Counted from the stretch's first letter, positions 17,587 through 27,307 are shown. The stretch is DNA of 64,000 nucleotides from Phyllobacterium zundukense (GCF_025452195.1 NZ_CP104972.1:186001-250000); one strand, 5' to 3'. Numbers and translations: made by a program. Notes: generated from the letters alone by a model not told the origin.

Positions 17587-18849
17587 CTATCTTTTCAGAT
17601 TGACCAGCACGTCCATCAAATCCGCACCGGTCTGAAAGACCTTCGAATTTGCCGTGTAGCTTCTCTGGGATTCGATCATTTCCGTCAGTTCCTGCGCGAT
17701 GTCGGCATTCGATTCTTCCAGCGCCCCGGATGTCAGCGTGCCAAAGCTGCCGCTGCCGGCAAAGCCAAGCTGGACGTCGCCGGATTCGGCACTCGGTGAG
17801 AACACATTGCCTGTCATGACAAGCAGGTTGTCAGGACTTGGAACGTCGGCCAGCGCAATCTGGTAGATCGCCCGTTTCGCACCGTTCTTGTAGATGGCGG
17901 TTACGGTGCCATCATCGGCGATGCTGACATTTTCGATCGGGCTTGGCGTGTTGCCGTCGATCTTTACCTCGATAGGCGTGTAATCACCTGCCAGCTGTTT
18001 GGTGGCGGAAAAGTCGATTTCCAGCGCCTGTCCGTTTGGCACTGGGATCGAGATCGACTTGTCCGCAGACGTGAGCTTGCCGGTGACGGCATCGAACGTA
18101 TAATTTTCCGTAGTCAACGGCGCGGCAGGAGCATAGGGAAATCCACCAGCAGCCGATGCATTGGCGTGATTATAGGCGGCAACTTCCCAGCTATTGTTTG
18201 CGGTCTTGGTGAAGTAGAGATCGACGACGACGACGTTACCGAGATTGTCGAATGTCTGTACGGATGTCTTGGCCGTATATTGAGCCGACGCCGTGGCGTT
18301 TGTCGGCGGGCGGTCAGCTGCGGCAATGATCGCAGCGCCCGCCGGGAGATTGGCCGTGAAGATACCCGTCTTGCTTGGATCGGCGATCAGGTCGTTCTGG
18401 GCGATATTGACCTTTTCGAGCCCCTGAAAGCCATTGGCAACCGGATTGACGTTGCCGTTGACCACGGGATAACCCATCAGATAGTAGCCGGCCGAATTGA
18501 CGAGGTTGCCTTGCGCATCAGGCACGAATGAACCGGCGCGCGTCAGATATGGGGTGTCATCCGCGTTGCCGACAATGAAAAACCCATTGCCTTTCAGCGC
18601 AAGGTCGGTCGACGACGTCGTAAAGCGCTGCGAACCGTCATCCGAGATATGGTGGCGGATGACCGTTTCGACACCACCGGAATTATAAGCCCCGCCAGAA
18701 CTTGGCAACACCAGTGATGCGAACTGCGTGCTGGCGCGCTTGTAACCGGTCGTGCTGGAGTTGGCGATGTTGTCCGCCACGGTCGACAGCCTGTTGGCCT
18801 GAGCATTCATGCCCGACACACCGGTTCGCATCATTCCATAGAGGCTCAT
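17587..18849 (-). CDS. flgE: Flagellar hook protein FlgE
   Basis: A 420-residue hook subunit with the flagellar rod/hook N-terminal motif (MRTGVSGMNAQANRLSTVADNIANSSTTGYKRA) and C-terminal MIESQRSYTANSKVFQTGADLMDVLVNLKR. Length is typical for rhizobial FlgE. It starts a unit with flgK and the genes behind it: the 14-bp box at 18896-18909 is 46 bases upstream and ftcR, its likely activator, is the next gene upstream. Confidence 0.96.
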   Translation of the reverse strand: MSLYGMMRTGVSGMNAQANRLSTVADNIANSSTTGYKRASTQFASLVLPSSGGAYNSGGVETVIRHHISDDGSQRFTTSSTDLALKGNGFFIVGNADDTPYLTRAGSFVPDAQGNLVNSAGYYLMGYPVVNGNVNPVANGFQGLEKVNIAQNDLIADPSKTGIFTANLPAGAAIIAAADRPPTNATASAQYTAKTSVQTFDNLGNVVVVDLYFTKTANNSWEVAAYNHANASAAGGFPYAPAAPLTTENYTFDAVTGKLTSADKSISIPVPNGQALEIDFSATKQLAGDYTPIEVKIDGNTPSPIENVSIADDGTVTAIYKNGAKRAIYQIALADVPSPDNLLVMTGNVFSPSAESGDVQLGFAGSGSFGTLTSGALEESNADIAQELTEMIESQRSYTANSKVFQTGADLMDVLVNLKR

Positions 18850-18895
18850 TTCCGTCTCCTTGCACCGTGATTCCGTTCAAAATCGTTAGCGCGCA

Positions 18896-18909
18896 ATACT
18901 TGCGCGAAG
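18896..18909 (-). promoter_or_regulatory. Candidate FtcR box before flgE
   Basis: Gene-strand CTTCGCGCAAGTAT. Eleven bases further upstream on that strand a half-match TTGCGC repeats, as also seen at fliF. It lies 46 bases before the flgE start, between ftcR and flgE. Confidence 0.65.
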
Positions 18910-18988
18910 CTGACGTTCAGGTGGTGTCACTGGGGAATACTTGAATTTCGACTTGACCGCCGACGGTGGTCAAAATTGCTCTGGACGG

Positions 18989-19660
18989 TTAGTCCAGATT
19001 GATGCAGTAGCCGAGAAAGCGCTTGGAATCGATCGGATCATAACCAAGTTGCTCACGCAGCTTTTTGCGAAGCTTGCTGATGTGACTCTCAACGACACTT
19101 TCCTCGACGTCGCTGTCGAAGATGCCGTAGATCGCGCTGAATATCTGCGCCTTGTTCAGGCGTCGCCCGCGATTGGCAATCAAATATTCAAGTATTCGAC
19201 GCTCCCGCCGCGGCAGGGAAAAATCAAGCCCATTGACCTGCGGATCGCGGCCGTCAGAAAATACTCGGATTGGACCTACCTGTGTTCCCGCATCCCCATT
19301 GCCATAGCGGCGGCGAATAGCATTAATTCGCGCCAGTATTTCTCGCACATGCATGGGCTTGCGAACCACATCGTCGACACCTGCCTGGAAAAGCTCCAGC
19401 GTGTGTTCCAATGACTGCGTCTCATTGACAGCAATGACCGGCGCCGAACAGCGCTCTCGAATTTTTTGTGGAAACTGGCTACGATTGACACATTCTCCTA
19501 TGAGAAATGCCTCGACCGCCATAATGTCGTTCTTCTGAACGGTGGCGACCCAATCGCCGAAATCGTTCGGAGTAAAACCTGTTGTTGTTATGCCCTCGCG
19601 GGCGAACCACGCCGAATACCCACTCGTCACCAGACTTCGTTCGTCGACGACTACAATCAC
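18989..19660 (-). CDS. ftcR: Flagellar transcriptional regulator FtcR
   Basis: 223 residues from the GTG at 19658-19660, chosen because the product then begins [11 protein letters not shown] as FtcR/Rem proteins do and because a GGAAGGTGGGG precedes it. It has an N-terminal receiver-like domain and a C-terminal OmpR-type winged helix ([26 protein letters not shown] and [17 protein letters not shown]). I see no aspartate at the expected phosphorylation site (VEAFLIGEC), so it is an atypical receiver likely working without phosphorylation. In Brucella melitensis FtcR is the master activator and binds upstream of fliF. It is read towards flgE. Confidence 0.9.
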   Translation of the reverse strand: MIVVVDERSLVTSGYSAWFAREGITTTGFTPNDFGDWVATVQKNDIMAVEAFLIGECVNRSQFPQKIRERCSAPVIAVNETQSLEHTLELFQAGVDDVVRKPMHVREILARINAIRRRYGNGDAGTQVGPIRVFSDGRDPQVNGLDFSLPRRERRILEYLIANRGRRLNKAQIFSAIYGIFDSDVEESVVESHISKLRKKLREQLGYDPIDSKRFLGYCINLD

Positions 19661-19897
19661 TGCCCCACCTTCCGAATCATTTATTTTGCCCCAAGCAACA
19701 CACAACTAGCGGGGCCGACGACTCGGCGACAATTCCCAATATATTGTACCTAATTTATTGGGAGATCTAAATAATTCGGATTAGGTGAATTCTTGGGGAG
19801 GTTGGCGGTTCCTGCGCAAGGCAGGATGATTACTCATTCGACCTTTAAATATGACACTGAAGGCAAATTCACGTTTTATTACCAAGTATTAACACAA

Positions 19898-20488
19898 TCA
19901 CTTATCGCAAAACATTCGCGCCTTCGGCGTCCAGTTCCCGAAACCGGTAGCCACCATATTTTCCATTACCCGGCAAACATATTGCTTCTGGGCCGGGTCG
20001 TTATTGGGTCCCGCGTGATAGCGCGCAACCGCCATGGTCCAACCGCCTTCGCGTGCTCTAAGCTCTTTTAGAAATCGCGCGGCGTAATCCACATTCGTGG
20101 CAGGGTTTAACATAGCCTCTACAGAGGCAAACTTGTTGGCGTGAAAATAGTGATTTATCTGCATGCATCCAAGGTCGATGAGCTTCGCTCCCTGTGAACG
20201 CGCCTCGTTGAATTTGGCCACGGCAGCTGCCGCTGATGGCATGAAAACGGCTTTGCTTTCGATATTCATTGCATAGGGCTGGAGCGAGTCCTTGTGCCCG
20301 GTTTCAGTCAAACCGACCGCGTAGAGAATACCGATGGGAATATCGTACTTCATCGAGGCACGGTGCATTTGCCGCTCGCAGAGGTTTTGTGCCGAGGCGG
20401 TCTGCGACGCAAGTAACAGGCTAGACAACCAACCCGCGTGAAAGGCGGCGCTCGATATCCGGATGAGTTGCCTTTTCCACACGCTCAT
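19898..20488 (-). CDS. Periplasmic lytic transglycosylase of the flagellar locus
   Basis: About 196 residues from the ATG at 20486-20488 (MSVWKRQLIRISSAAFHAGW), giving a signal peptide cut after ASQTASA. The SLT fold is seen in YDIPIGILYAVGLTETG, whose Glu is the catalytic acid, then CMQINHYFHANKF and VARYHAGPNND. Because the FlgJ here lacks a muramidase domain, this enzyme probably opens peptidoglycan for the rod, as SltF does in Rhodobacter. It overlaps the fliK 3' end by 68 bases, so translation may be coupled. Confidence 0.8.
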   Translation of the reverse strand: MSVWKRQLIRISSAAFHAGWLSSLLLASQTASAQNLCERQMHRASMKYDIPIGILYAVGLTETGHKDSLQPYAMNIESKAVFMPSAAAAVAKFNEARSQGAKLIDLGCMQINHYFHANKFASVEAMLNPATNVDYAARFLKELRAREGGWTMAVARYHAGPNNDPAQKQYVCRVMENMVATGFGNWTPKARMFCDK

Positions 20489-21644
20489 CGGATCGCATCT
20501 CCGCAAAAGGCCATTGATTGCCAGAACGGTCACCGGGCGTGCCCTGGAATCCGGATTGGCCCTGGCCGCTGCCCCGTGCACCGGGCTGCTGATCCTGCGC
20601 GGACGGGTTGTGCTGCCCGGTCTGCGCGCTCGATGAGGTGCCGGAGCGATCAATCACCGAGATGGTGACCGAGGCGGCATCATCCGCCGCACCCGCGCGC
20701 TGCAGGGCCTTGCCAAGCATGTCATGGTCCTTGGCGAGATGTTCTGCCATCGCCGGGTTTTCCGCCATCAACTGGATATGCATGCCTTCGGGCGTCAGGC
20801 GCATGCGCGCGGTGACCGTTCCAAGTTCAATGGGCTGAAGCTGAACCACCAGCGTTCTGGCGCCCGGCGTGCTGCGATCGGAAAGCACTTGGACATCGGT
20901 TATCGGCCGGCGGGACGTTTGTACCGGCATCGCATTATTCGATGCAGCCGCAGTAAGTTTTGCCTCCAGCTGAACCGATGGGGATGGCGCGGACGGTGCC
21001 GTCTCAACAGGCGCGGCGTATTCCACCGGGGCGGCCTTGCTGCTCACCTTGGGTTTCGGTGCCTCAGGGGCCTGCGTCGCTGGCGCAACGTCCTGTCCGG
21101 CATGCGGGACTTGTCTGCCGGGTTCCTGTTTGTCCTGCAAAGGAGCGGCTACCTGCCTATCCGTGACGGCGTTCAGATCGGTCTTGCCGGACTTGTTATC
21201 GGGCGCGGATATCTCGGCCGGTTTTTCGCTTTTCTGACCCGCCTCGACGCTTTGTATGGGTTCTGCAGTGATAATATCGGCTTTGGTTGACGCGTTGGCC
21301 TTGGTGACAGGTTGCGGCTGCTCGCTGTTTTCGTGCTGCTGCCGGTCGAGCAGTTGTTCAAAAGCAAGGATTGCCTGCCCGAAGATGCCTTGGGCGGGAG
21401 CGTCGCGAACATCCTTGTGCTCGTCCAGCTCCGCCCTATCCCGCAATTCCGCCAAGCGCTTGTCCGGCTTTGCGTTCTCCTTGTCGAGTTTCAGCTTCGG
21501 ACCAATGGCCCTGACCATGGAGCTGAAATCCGAAAGCACATCCTTGTCCTTCGCCGGCTTTTGGTCGGGCATGTCGTCCCTGCCCTTGTCGCGGACAATC
21601 GCGTCAAGCATTGTCTTGAGAGGCATCTGAACTCCAATGGTCAT
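20421..21644 (-). CDS. fliK: Hook-length control protein FliK (MotD)
   Basis: A 407-residue protein with a long Pro/Ala/Lys-rich, low-complexity middle and a folded Flg_hook domain towards the C-terminus (RTLVVQLQPIELGTVTARMRLTPEGMHIQLMAENPAMAEHLAKDHDMLGKALQRAG, from about residue 262). That domain is the ruler/switch part of FliK. The rhizobial gene in this position after motC was first called motD. It overlaps the motC stop by 4 bases. Confidence 0.9.
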   Translation of the reverse strand: MTIGVQMPLKTMLDAIVRDKGRDDMPDQKPAKDKDVLSDFSSMVRAIGPKLKLDKENAKPDKRLAELRDRAELDEHKDVRDAPAQGIFGQAILAFEQLLDRQQHENSEQPQPVTKANASTKADIITAEPIQSVEAGQKSEKPAEISAPDNKSGKTDLNAVTDRQVAAPLQDKQEPGRQVPHAGQDVAPATQAPEAPKPKVSSKAAPVEYAAPVETAPSAPSPSVQLEAKLTAAASNNAMPVQTSRRPITDVQVLSDRSTPGARTLVVQLQPIELGTVTARMRLTPEGMHIQLMAENPAMAEHLAKDHDMLGKALQRAGAADDAASVTISVIDRSGTSSSAQTGQHNPSAQDQQPGARGSGQGQSGFQGTPGDRSGNQWPFAEMRSDERVEKATHPDIERRLSRGLVV

Positions 21645-22843
21645 TTCCTGGCCTTCCCGAGAAGCGCGTCAATGGCGTCGAGTTTCTTGCGTGTCTCATC
21701 AATCATCGGATCAAGCGTTTCAATGGGCGTTGTTTCGGCCCTGCCAGCCCCGGCGGCTGCCCTGGAACTCTCCGCGGCTGAAGCCTGCTGCGGTCCGACC
21801 ATTGCCGGAATTGGCTGCGCAAGAATCTTGTTCGCCATCGTGGTCGCAGCTTCCATCAGCTCTACATCCCGGCCGTGCAGGCGATCTTTCGGCAATTGCG
21901 AAAGCATGGCCTTGGCCTCGCCGGTCTTGTCGGAACCAACATTGCTGACCGCGAGATAGAGCCTGGCCTGCGTATCGTCTGTCTTGAGCGCAGTTGAAAG
22001 GGCTTCGGCCTGTTGCGAGGCAAATCGGGCCCGCCCCATATCGCCATCCACGATCGCACCTCGGGCAAGGCGCAGGTAGAAAGGCAAGCGGGCCCCGGGC
22101 CACGCCAATGAGGCCATTTCTTCGATTTCCGCATTGCTGATCTTGTCCTTGAACACCATCAAGGCGTCGACAAGCTGGCGAAAGAAGTCCTCCGAATAGG
22201 GGGAGAAGGCGAAGCGCTGCAGATAATTGCGCGCCATCAACCTGACCTTGTCCTTGTCGCCAAGACGTGCCGCGATCATCAGACCACGCCGCAGCGCCGC
22301 CTCCTCCAGCAGCGTTCCCGGCGCGTTGAGGCGTATATAATCCAGCCGCTTGAGTGCAGTTCCCGCGTCGATGCCGGCGAGTTGCGTCGCCGTGACCAGA
22401 TAGATCGATGCGACAAGCTCGATGGGAACATTGGGCGGCAGCTCCTGGAAATTCTCGATGATGCGCAGCGTATCGCCATCGGCATAAGCCAGAGACCCTG
22501 CCACGAGTTTGGGATCGACCTGGCCAAGATTTGCCGAGGTCAATATGGTGCGAACAACCTGCGGATTGCCGCCATTGAGGAGATAAATGAAAATGGCGTA
22601 GACATTTGCCGGTTTCGACCAGACTTCCGGCTTTGCCATTTGAAGCTGTGCAGCGATATGGCCGAGCACGCGATTGAGCATCGGCAATGCTTCCGGCTTT
22701 CCGGACGCCACCTGATCCTGCAGCATGCGCATGGATCGCACCAGCATGTAGGGCTCCGGTGAGGGCATTGCAGCCTGCGCCGTCGTCAGCGGCAGGCTGA
22801 ACAGGCCGAATAACAACAAGCGGATGGTTTGCCGCGCGATCAT
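21641..22843 (-). CDS. motC: Chemotaxis/motility protein MotC
   Basis: A 400-residue secreted protein with a signal peptide (RLLLFGLFSLPLTTAQAAM). MotC is found in rhizobia and Brucella, acts in the periplasm with MotB and is stabilised by MotE, which is encoded at 29422-29955. Helical repeats fill the body. Overlaps motB by 4 bases. Confidence 0.92.
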   Translation of the reverse strand: MIARQTIRLLLFGLFSLPLTTAQAAMPSPEPYMLVRSMRMLQDQVASGKPEALPMLNRVLGHIAAQLQMAKPEVWSKPANVYAIFIYLLNGGNPQVVRTILTSANLGQVDPKLVAGSLAYADGDTLRIIENFQELPPNVPIELVASIYLVTATQLAGIDAGTALKRLDYIRLNAPGTLLEEAALRRGLMIAARLGDKDKVRLMARNYLQRFAFSPYSEDFFRQLVDALMVFKDKISNAEIEEMASLAWPGARLPFYLRLARGAIVDGDMGRARFASQQAEALSTALKTDDTQARLYLAVSNVGSDKTGEAKAMLSQLPKDRLHGRDVELMEAATTMANKILAQPIPAMVGPQQASAAESSRAAAGAGRAETTPIETLDPMIDETRKKLDAIDALLGKARK

Positions 22844-24083
22844 CGGGACGCTGTCTTCAGAAAGATATCGATGCGCCGGTTCTGGGCAGCGTAAGGATCT
22901 GCCGGAATTTTCGGGTCGCGGTCGGCATAGCCTTCGACACGCAGGATACGCTTGCCGTCAAGACCACCACGCGTCAGCATATAGTAGGCCATGTGCGCCC
23001 GCGCGGAAGACAGGCGCCAATTGTCATAGGTTTCGCTTTTGAACGGGCGCGCATCCGTGTGTCCGCTGATGATGACATCGCCCTTGCGGCTTGCGATGAT
23101 CTTGGCGATTTCATCAAGCACCTGCACCACGCGCTTGTCGGGCTTGGCCGATCCTATGGCAAACATGCCATAGTCGACCTTGTCGGTGAGCTGGATCATG
23201 ACGCCATCTTCCGTAGGGACGACCGAAATGTCCGGCGCTTTTTCATCCTGGCTTGCGCCGATTTTCTTGGATATCTCGGCAGCAAGTTCACGCGCGGCAT
23301 TGATCTCAATCGCGCCGGGCTTCTCATCTTTCGCCGCTGCCTTTTCGGCATTCGTCGGCTTGGCATCATTGGATGGTGCAGCTTTCGCATCGTTAAGCGG
23401 CTCGCCAGCGGCCATTCGTTTTTCCAGCGCCACCTGCTTGGCTTGGACGTCAGCATCAGAAGCCTCTTTCGGCCTTGGCGCTATCGCTTTGTCCTCGGAT
23501 GGAGGTGAAGTAACCGGACTGTCCGTCAGCGGGAAAATCTCATCTTCAACGTGGGTCGACCAGTAATTGGGATTGAATGGGTCGCGATAGGCGTCTCCGC
23601 CCTTGGCACCTGTCGATGGACCGGCACGATTGGAACCGCCCTCCCCTGCTGCAGAACGATTTTGCAGGACGCCGGACTCTGTGGCGATCTCGGCAAGTAC
23701 GGCATACGGATCCTTGAAAATCTGCCGTTCTTCGGTTGCAGGTGGTGATTGAACCTGCTTTTCGTTGCGCGCACTTTTGGTTTCGGCATCAGTCGCATCC
23801 AGGCTTTCAAAGCGAACCTTGCCCTCCTGATTGTCGGTTTCCTCGATGCCCTTCGGCCTCGACTGCCGGTCCATCAGCTTGACCGGATTGAAATAGGCAG
23901 CAACGGCGGCCTTCGTTTCCTCGTTGGCCGCATTGATGAGCCACATGACAAGGAAGAAGGCCATCATCGCGGTCATGAAATCCGCATAGGCGATTTTCCA
24001 CACCCCCCGTGATGGCCCTCTTCATGTTCACGGCCACGCCGGACGATTATGATCTCACGGTGCGTTTCGGGATCAATGTTCAT
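22840..24083 (-). pseudogene. motB: Stator protein MotB, frame broken near the N-terminus
   Basis: From the GTG at 24003 the frame encodes 387 residues: the stator helix with the proton-carrying Asp (WKIAYADFMTAMMAFFLVMWLINAA), a long acidic linker, and an OmpA-type peptidoglycan-binding domain (VVIISGHTDARPFKSETYDNWRLSSARAHMAYYML, with the GHTD motif). The usual rhizobial leader is also present, starting at ATG 24083 (MNIDPETHREIIIVRRGR then HEEGHHGG), but joins the body only if one G is added to the six-G run (plus-strand 24003-24008). The natural protein would start at 24083, 11 bases into the end of the FliH-like gene. Either a real frameshift or a sequence error; translation from the GTG could still give a shortened MotB. 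Confidence 0.85.
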
Positions 24084-24739
24084 TGCTCGTATCTCTCAAT
24101 GCGTCGATGAGGCGGCCAAGCCGTGTCTCGACCACTGCGTCATCCAGTTTCATCGACAATTCCGATTGGCCAGCTTCCCGGAAGGTGCACCGTATCGGAT
24201 CGATTTCCGGTCGCATGCGAAGCACGTCGAGAAGATGGGATGGACCGGAAATTTCCATGCTCACAGCGTCGAACCCTTTGGTCATCCGTTCCACCTCATG
24301 AGCAAATGCCTCGACGGCGCGTTGGCGCAAGCGTTCTTCGACGAAAGGTGTGAGAACTGCAGCGAGCGAACCCGAAAGATCCGATGAAATCGCGGCCAGC
24401 CCGTCATTGATCTGCACAGCCAGGCGCGTGCCGGTTTGTTGCATGAAGAGCACTTCGGCAGCGGCCAGCTGATCCTGGAATTCCCTCTCAAGCCGGATTT
24501 TCTCGGCCTCGAACAGCACCGCGGCCTCTGCCTGGCCAGATTCTGCGTCCCGCGACGAATGCCTCCTTGACCTTCAACTCATAGTCGATGAGTTCGACAA
24601 CATCCTCCGATGGCTCCTCGATCTCCGCCAACAACTCGGCTCGGTCCCGGCTCACGGCCGCAAACACGGTGACGCGCTCCGCTGGCACATGCTTCGGCGT
24701 GAAATCAGTCAGCACACTGGCGACAGAGCGAGCGACCAT
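24073..24739 (-). pseudogene. FliH-like export ATPase regulator, frameshifted
   Basis: Two overlapping frames (24488-24739 and 24073-24519) read as one protein of about 220 residues if one base is removed, or two added, near 24543-24550. The first part begins MVARSVASVLTDF and ends KVKEAFVAGR; the second resumes ESGQAEAAVLFEAEKIRLEREFQ and goes on through a coiled coil to a globular C-terminal half. ATG at 24739 overlaps the fliF stop by one base. Position between fliF and motB, a charged N-terminal coiled coil and the lack of another fliH favour FliH, the FliI partner. Identity is inferred, the break is seen. Confidence 0.6.
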
Positions 24740-26388
24740 CAGGCTGCCTCGTGAACCCATTGTTTGAGGATGGCCGCGACCCGTTCTTCATCCATGTCGA
24801 TCATCTGCTCGAGACGATTTTGCGCGGGCACACGCATGCGTCGTCTAAGTTCGCTCAGATCATCATAGGGCAGGCTATGTTCGCCATGGGCCTGCGCCAC
24901 GACCGGAAGATTGGACGCCGCGGGCAAACCTGGAACCGGAAGGTTGGAGCCAGAGGCGAGTTGCAGAGCTTCCTGCGGCCTGTTCATCTCACGCATCAAG
25001 GGGCGCACTCCAAACCACAGCACAAGCCCGACAGCCGCAATCAGGGCTGCAGCATTGATGAAACTGCCGGCCTGGCGGAAGATCATCTCAGACACCGGAG
25101 TTGAGGCAGGCGCCAGCTGCTCACCGGAAGCCTCCATGAAATTGACCGCAGTCACGTTGATCACGTCGCCGCGCTTTTGATCAAGACCCGCCGCCGTTGC
25201 GACAAGTTCGGTGATTTTTGCTATCTGCTGCTCCAGGAATTTATCGGGAGCCGGTGTCACACCGGCCGTTGCCAAAAGGCGCGCCTGGTCGATGACGACT
25301 GCGATCGAGAGCCGCTTGATCTGATAGCTGTCGCTTGTCGTTGACACCGTCTTCGAGTTCAGCTCGTAATTGGTCAGTTCTTCGCGCTTGTCCGTCTTTT
25401 CCGAAGAATTATCGCCATTCTTGCTGGCGATTTCTTCCTGCGGAATGTTCTGTTCGACACCTGTCGCGTTGTCGCTGGTCGAATTTTGCGAATCGCCACT
25501 CTCGCGCACCACCCGCACCGAACGTTCGACGCGCGATTCGGGATCAAAGACCGTCTCGTTGGTCTGGCGGCGATCGGTATCGAGCGCGACCTGGACACTG
25601 GTCTGGAAATGACCAACGCCAAGATAGGGCGCAAGGGCCTTGCGGATATTCTCATCCACCGACGCCGAAACATTCTGTTCGAGCGTCGCCGACATCACCG
25701 CACCCGCATTCGTGCCGTCATCCTTCGAGGCGAGAAGACGGCCATTGGTATCGAGAATGGTGACTTCGGCAGCGGTAAGCTGCGGCACTGCGGCAGCAAC
25801 GAGCTGGCGGATCGACTGTGCCGATTCGATGGCGAAATCGCCTTCGGTGCGAATGACGACCGAGGCGGATGGCGCCTGATCGCCGCGGCGGAAGCTGCCC
25901 TTTTCCGGCAAGACGATATGAACGCGGGCGGCCTTGATGCCGCGAATTGCCTGAATGGTACGGGAAATTTCACCCTCGAGCGCGCGAACCCGGGTGATTT
26001 CCTGCATGAACGAGGTGAGGCCGAGCGAGCCCATATTGTCGAAGAGCTCGTAGCCGGCATTGTTGCTGGTGGGCAGACCCTTTTCCGCCAGGTACATGCG
26101 TGCCTGATCGGCCTTGCCAAAGGCCACGAGAATGGAGGTGCCATCGGATTTCACATCGAAGGGAATACCGGCTTCACCGAGCGCCATGCCCATGCGGTTG
26201 ACGTCGTCACGGCTGAGACCGACATAAAGGGTCTCATACTGCGGACGATTGAGGTAAAAGCTCGATACCAGGATGGCGCTGAACAGCGTGATGCCAATGA
26301 TCCCAAGAGCAATGAGCCGCCTTGCGCCAAGCTTCTGCATCGCTGTGCCGAGCTGCGCAAATGTCTGTCTTATGTTCTTTTCCATCAA
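24739..26388 (-). CDS. fliF: Flagellar MS-ring protein FliF
   Basis: A 549-residue MS-ring protein (start at 26388 or the next Met at 26385). Transmembrane helices near residues 22-46 (RRLIALGIIGITLFSAILVSSFYL) and 442-460 enclose the ring-building motifs, including the conserved ARVHIVLPEKGSF near residue 150. A C-terminal cytoplasmic tail with RRRMRVPAQNRLEQMIDMDEERVAAILKQWV binds the rotor protein FliG. It heads a unit fliF-fliH-motB-motC-fliK with the candidate FtcR box 37 bases upstream. Confidence 0.97.
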   Translation of the reverse strand: MMEKNIRQTFAQLGTAMQKLGARRLIALGIIGITLFSAILVSSFYLNRPQYETLYVGLSRDDVNRMGMALGEAGIPFDVKSDGTSILVAFGKADQARMYLAEKGLPTSNNAGYELFDNMGSLGLTSFMQEITRVRALEGEISRTIQAIRGIKAARVHIVLPEKGSFRRGDQAPSASVVIRTEGDFAIESAQSIRQLVAAAVPQLTAAEVTILDTNGRLLASKDDGTNAGAVMSATLEQNVSASVDENIRKALAPYLGVGHFQTSVQVALDTDRRQTNETVFDPESRVERSVRVVRESGDSQNSTSDNATGVEQNIPQEEIASKNGDNSSEKTDKREELTNYELNSKTVSTTSDSYQIKRLSIAVVIDQARLLATAGVTPAPDKFLEQQIAKITELVATAAGLDQKRGDVINVTAVNFMEASGEQLAPASTPVSEMIFRQAGSFINAAALIAAVGLVLWFGVRPLMREMNRPQEALQLASGSNLPVPGLPAASNLPVVAQAHGEHSLPYDDLSELRRRMRVPAQNRLEQMIDMDEERVAAILKQWVHEAA

Positions 26389-26425
26389 TTCCCACCACCG
26401 TCGCGTGATGGAACCATAGAGCGCG

Positions 26426-26439
26426 AAGCTTGCGCGAAG
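26426..26439 (-). promoter_or_regulatory. Candidate FtcR box before fliF
   Basis: Gene-strand CTTCGCGCAAGCTT, best match to the shared sequence. On the plus strand GCGCGAAG repeats at 26421-26428 and 26432-26439, an 11-bp (one helical turn) direct repeat. FtcR of Brucella binds upstream of fliF, which supports the assignment. Confidence 0.7.
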
Positions 26440-26472
26440 TTAGAGCCGCGTGTCGGAGCATCGTTGCAAAAC

Positions 26473-26498
26473 AAAAAGGGCCACGCGAAGCGTGGCCC
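26473..26498 (-). terminator. Rho-independent terminator of the flagellin gene
   Basis: A perfect 9-bp stem (GGGCCACGC, loop TTC, GCGTGGCCC) followed by five Ts on the minus strand, 26 bases after the flagellin stop codon. It separates flagellin from the fliF unit downstream. Confidence 0.92.
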
Positions 26499-26524
26499 AA
26501 ATCTGACTAGAAGAATTATCGTTA

Positions 26525-27307
26525 TTAGCCGCGGAACAGCGACAGGATGCTCTGGTTGCTGGAGTTGGCAATCGAAAGAGCCTGGATACCGAGCTGCTGC
26601 TGAACCTGAAGAGCCGACAAACGTGCGGATTCGGCGTTCATGTCAGCGTCTACGAGCTGGCCAACGCCGCGATCGATTGCGTCCATCAGATTGCCGGTGA
26701 ACGTCTGCTGGGTGTCAATACGAGTCTTGGCAGAGCCGAGAGCTGCAGCAGCAGCCTTCATGGCGTTAACGGCTGTTTCTACGGTTGAGGACGATGTTGC
26801 AGCGGTCAATGCGGCTTCAAGGTCATAGGCCGCGACGCTCATCGTTGTTACGCCGGTACCAGACGTGTAGCCGGTCACGATGTTCTGTGCCGCACCACCA
26901 GTCTCCAGAAGGTTTACACCCTGGAATGTTGCACCCTGCGCCATCTCGACGATCTGGGCCTTCATTTCAGCGATGTCGGCGTCGATGATGGTGCCGTCGG
27001 TGCCAGGCGTTTCCTTGGCAACATATTTCGCCTGAATCTTGCTGGCGAGGTCGATAGCACTGGTCAATGCGGTGTAAGCGGTGTCAACGATCGACGCGCC
27101 GAGACCAAGACCGTCCTTGACTGCCGAAAGAGCGGAATTCTGCGTGCGCATGCCGGTCGCGATTGACCAATAAGCGGCATTATCGGAAGCGGTAGAAACG
27201 CGCTGGCCGGTAGCAATACGGTCCTGCGTGGTAGCAAGATTCTTGTTGGTTGTGTTCAGTGTCTGCAGCGCAGTCATTGCTGATGCGTTTGTAAGAATGC
27301 TGGTCAT
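26525..27307 (-). CDS. fliC: Flagellin
   Basis: A 260-residue short flagellin of rhizobial/Brucella type from the ATG at 27305-27307. The N-terminal D0/D1 (MTSILTNASAMTALQTLNTTNKNLATTQDRIATGQRV) and C-terminal helix (QQQLGIQALSIANSSNQSILSLFRG) are complete, and the variable middle is reduced to a short Thr/Ser/Ala-rich stretch (TGYTSGTGVTTMS, AATSSSTVETA). It is the only flagellin gene in the window. Those surface-exposed Ser/Thr runs would be the natural acceptors if the island encodes flagellin glycosylation. It is a single-gene unit with its own terminator and no box before it. Confidence 0.95.
   Translation of the reverse strand: MTSILTNASAMTALQTLNTTNKNLATTQDRIATGQRVSTASDNAAYWSIATGMRTQNSALSAVKDGLGLGASIVDTAYTALTSAIDLASKIQAKYVAKETPGTDGTIIDADIAEMKAQIVEMAQGATFQGVNLLETGGAAQNIVTGYTSGTGVTTMSVAAYDLEAALTAATSSSTVETAVNAMKAAAAALGSAKTRIDTQQTFTGNLMDAIDRGVGQLVDADMNAESARLSALQVQQQLGIQALSIANSSNQSILSLFRG

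Noticed and set aside
25486..26700. Plus-strand open frame of 404 codons
   Set aside because: Antisense to fliF and the flagellin end, crossing the flagellin terminator.
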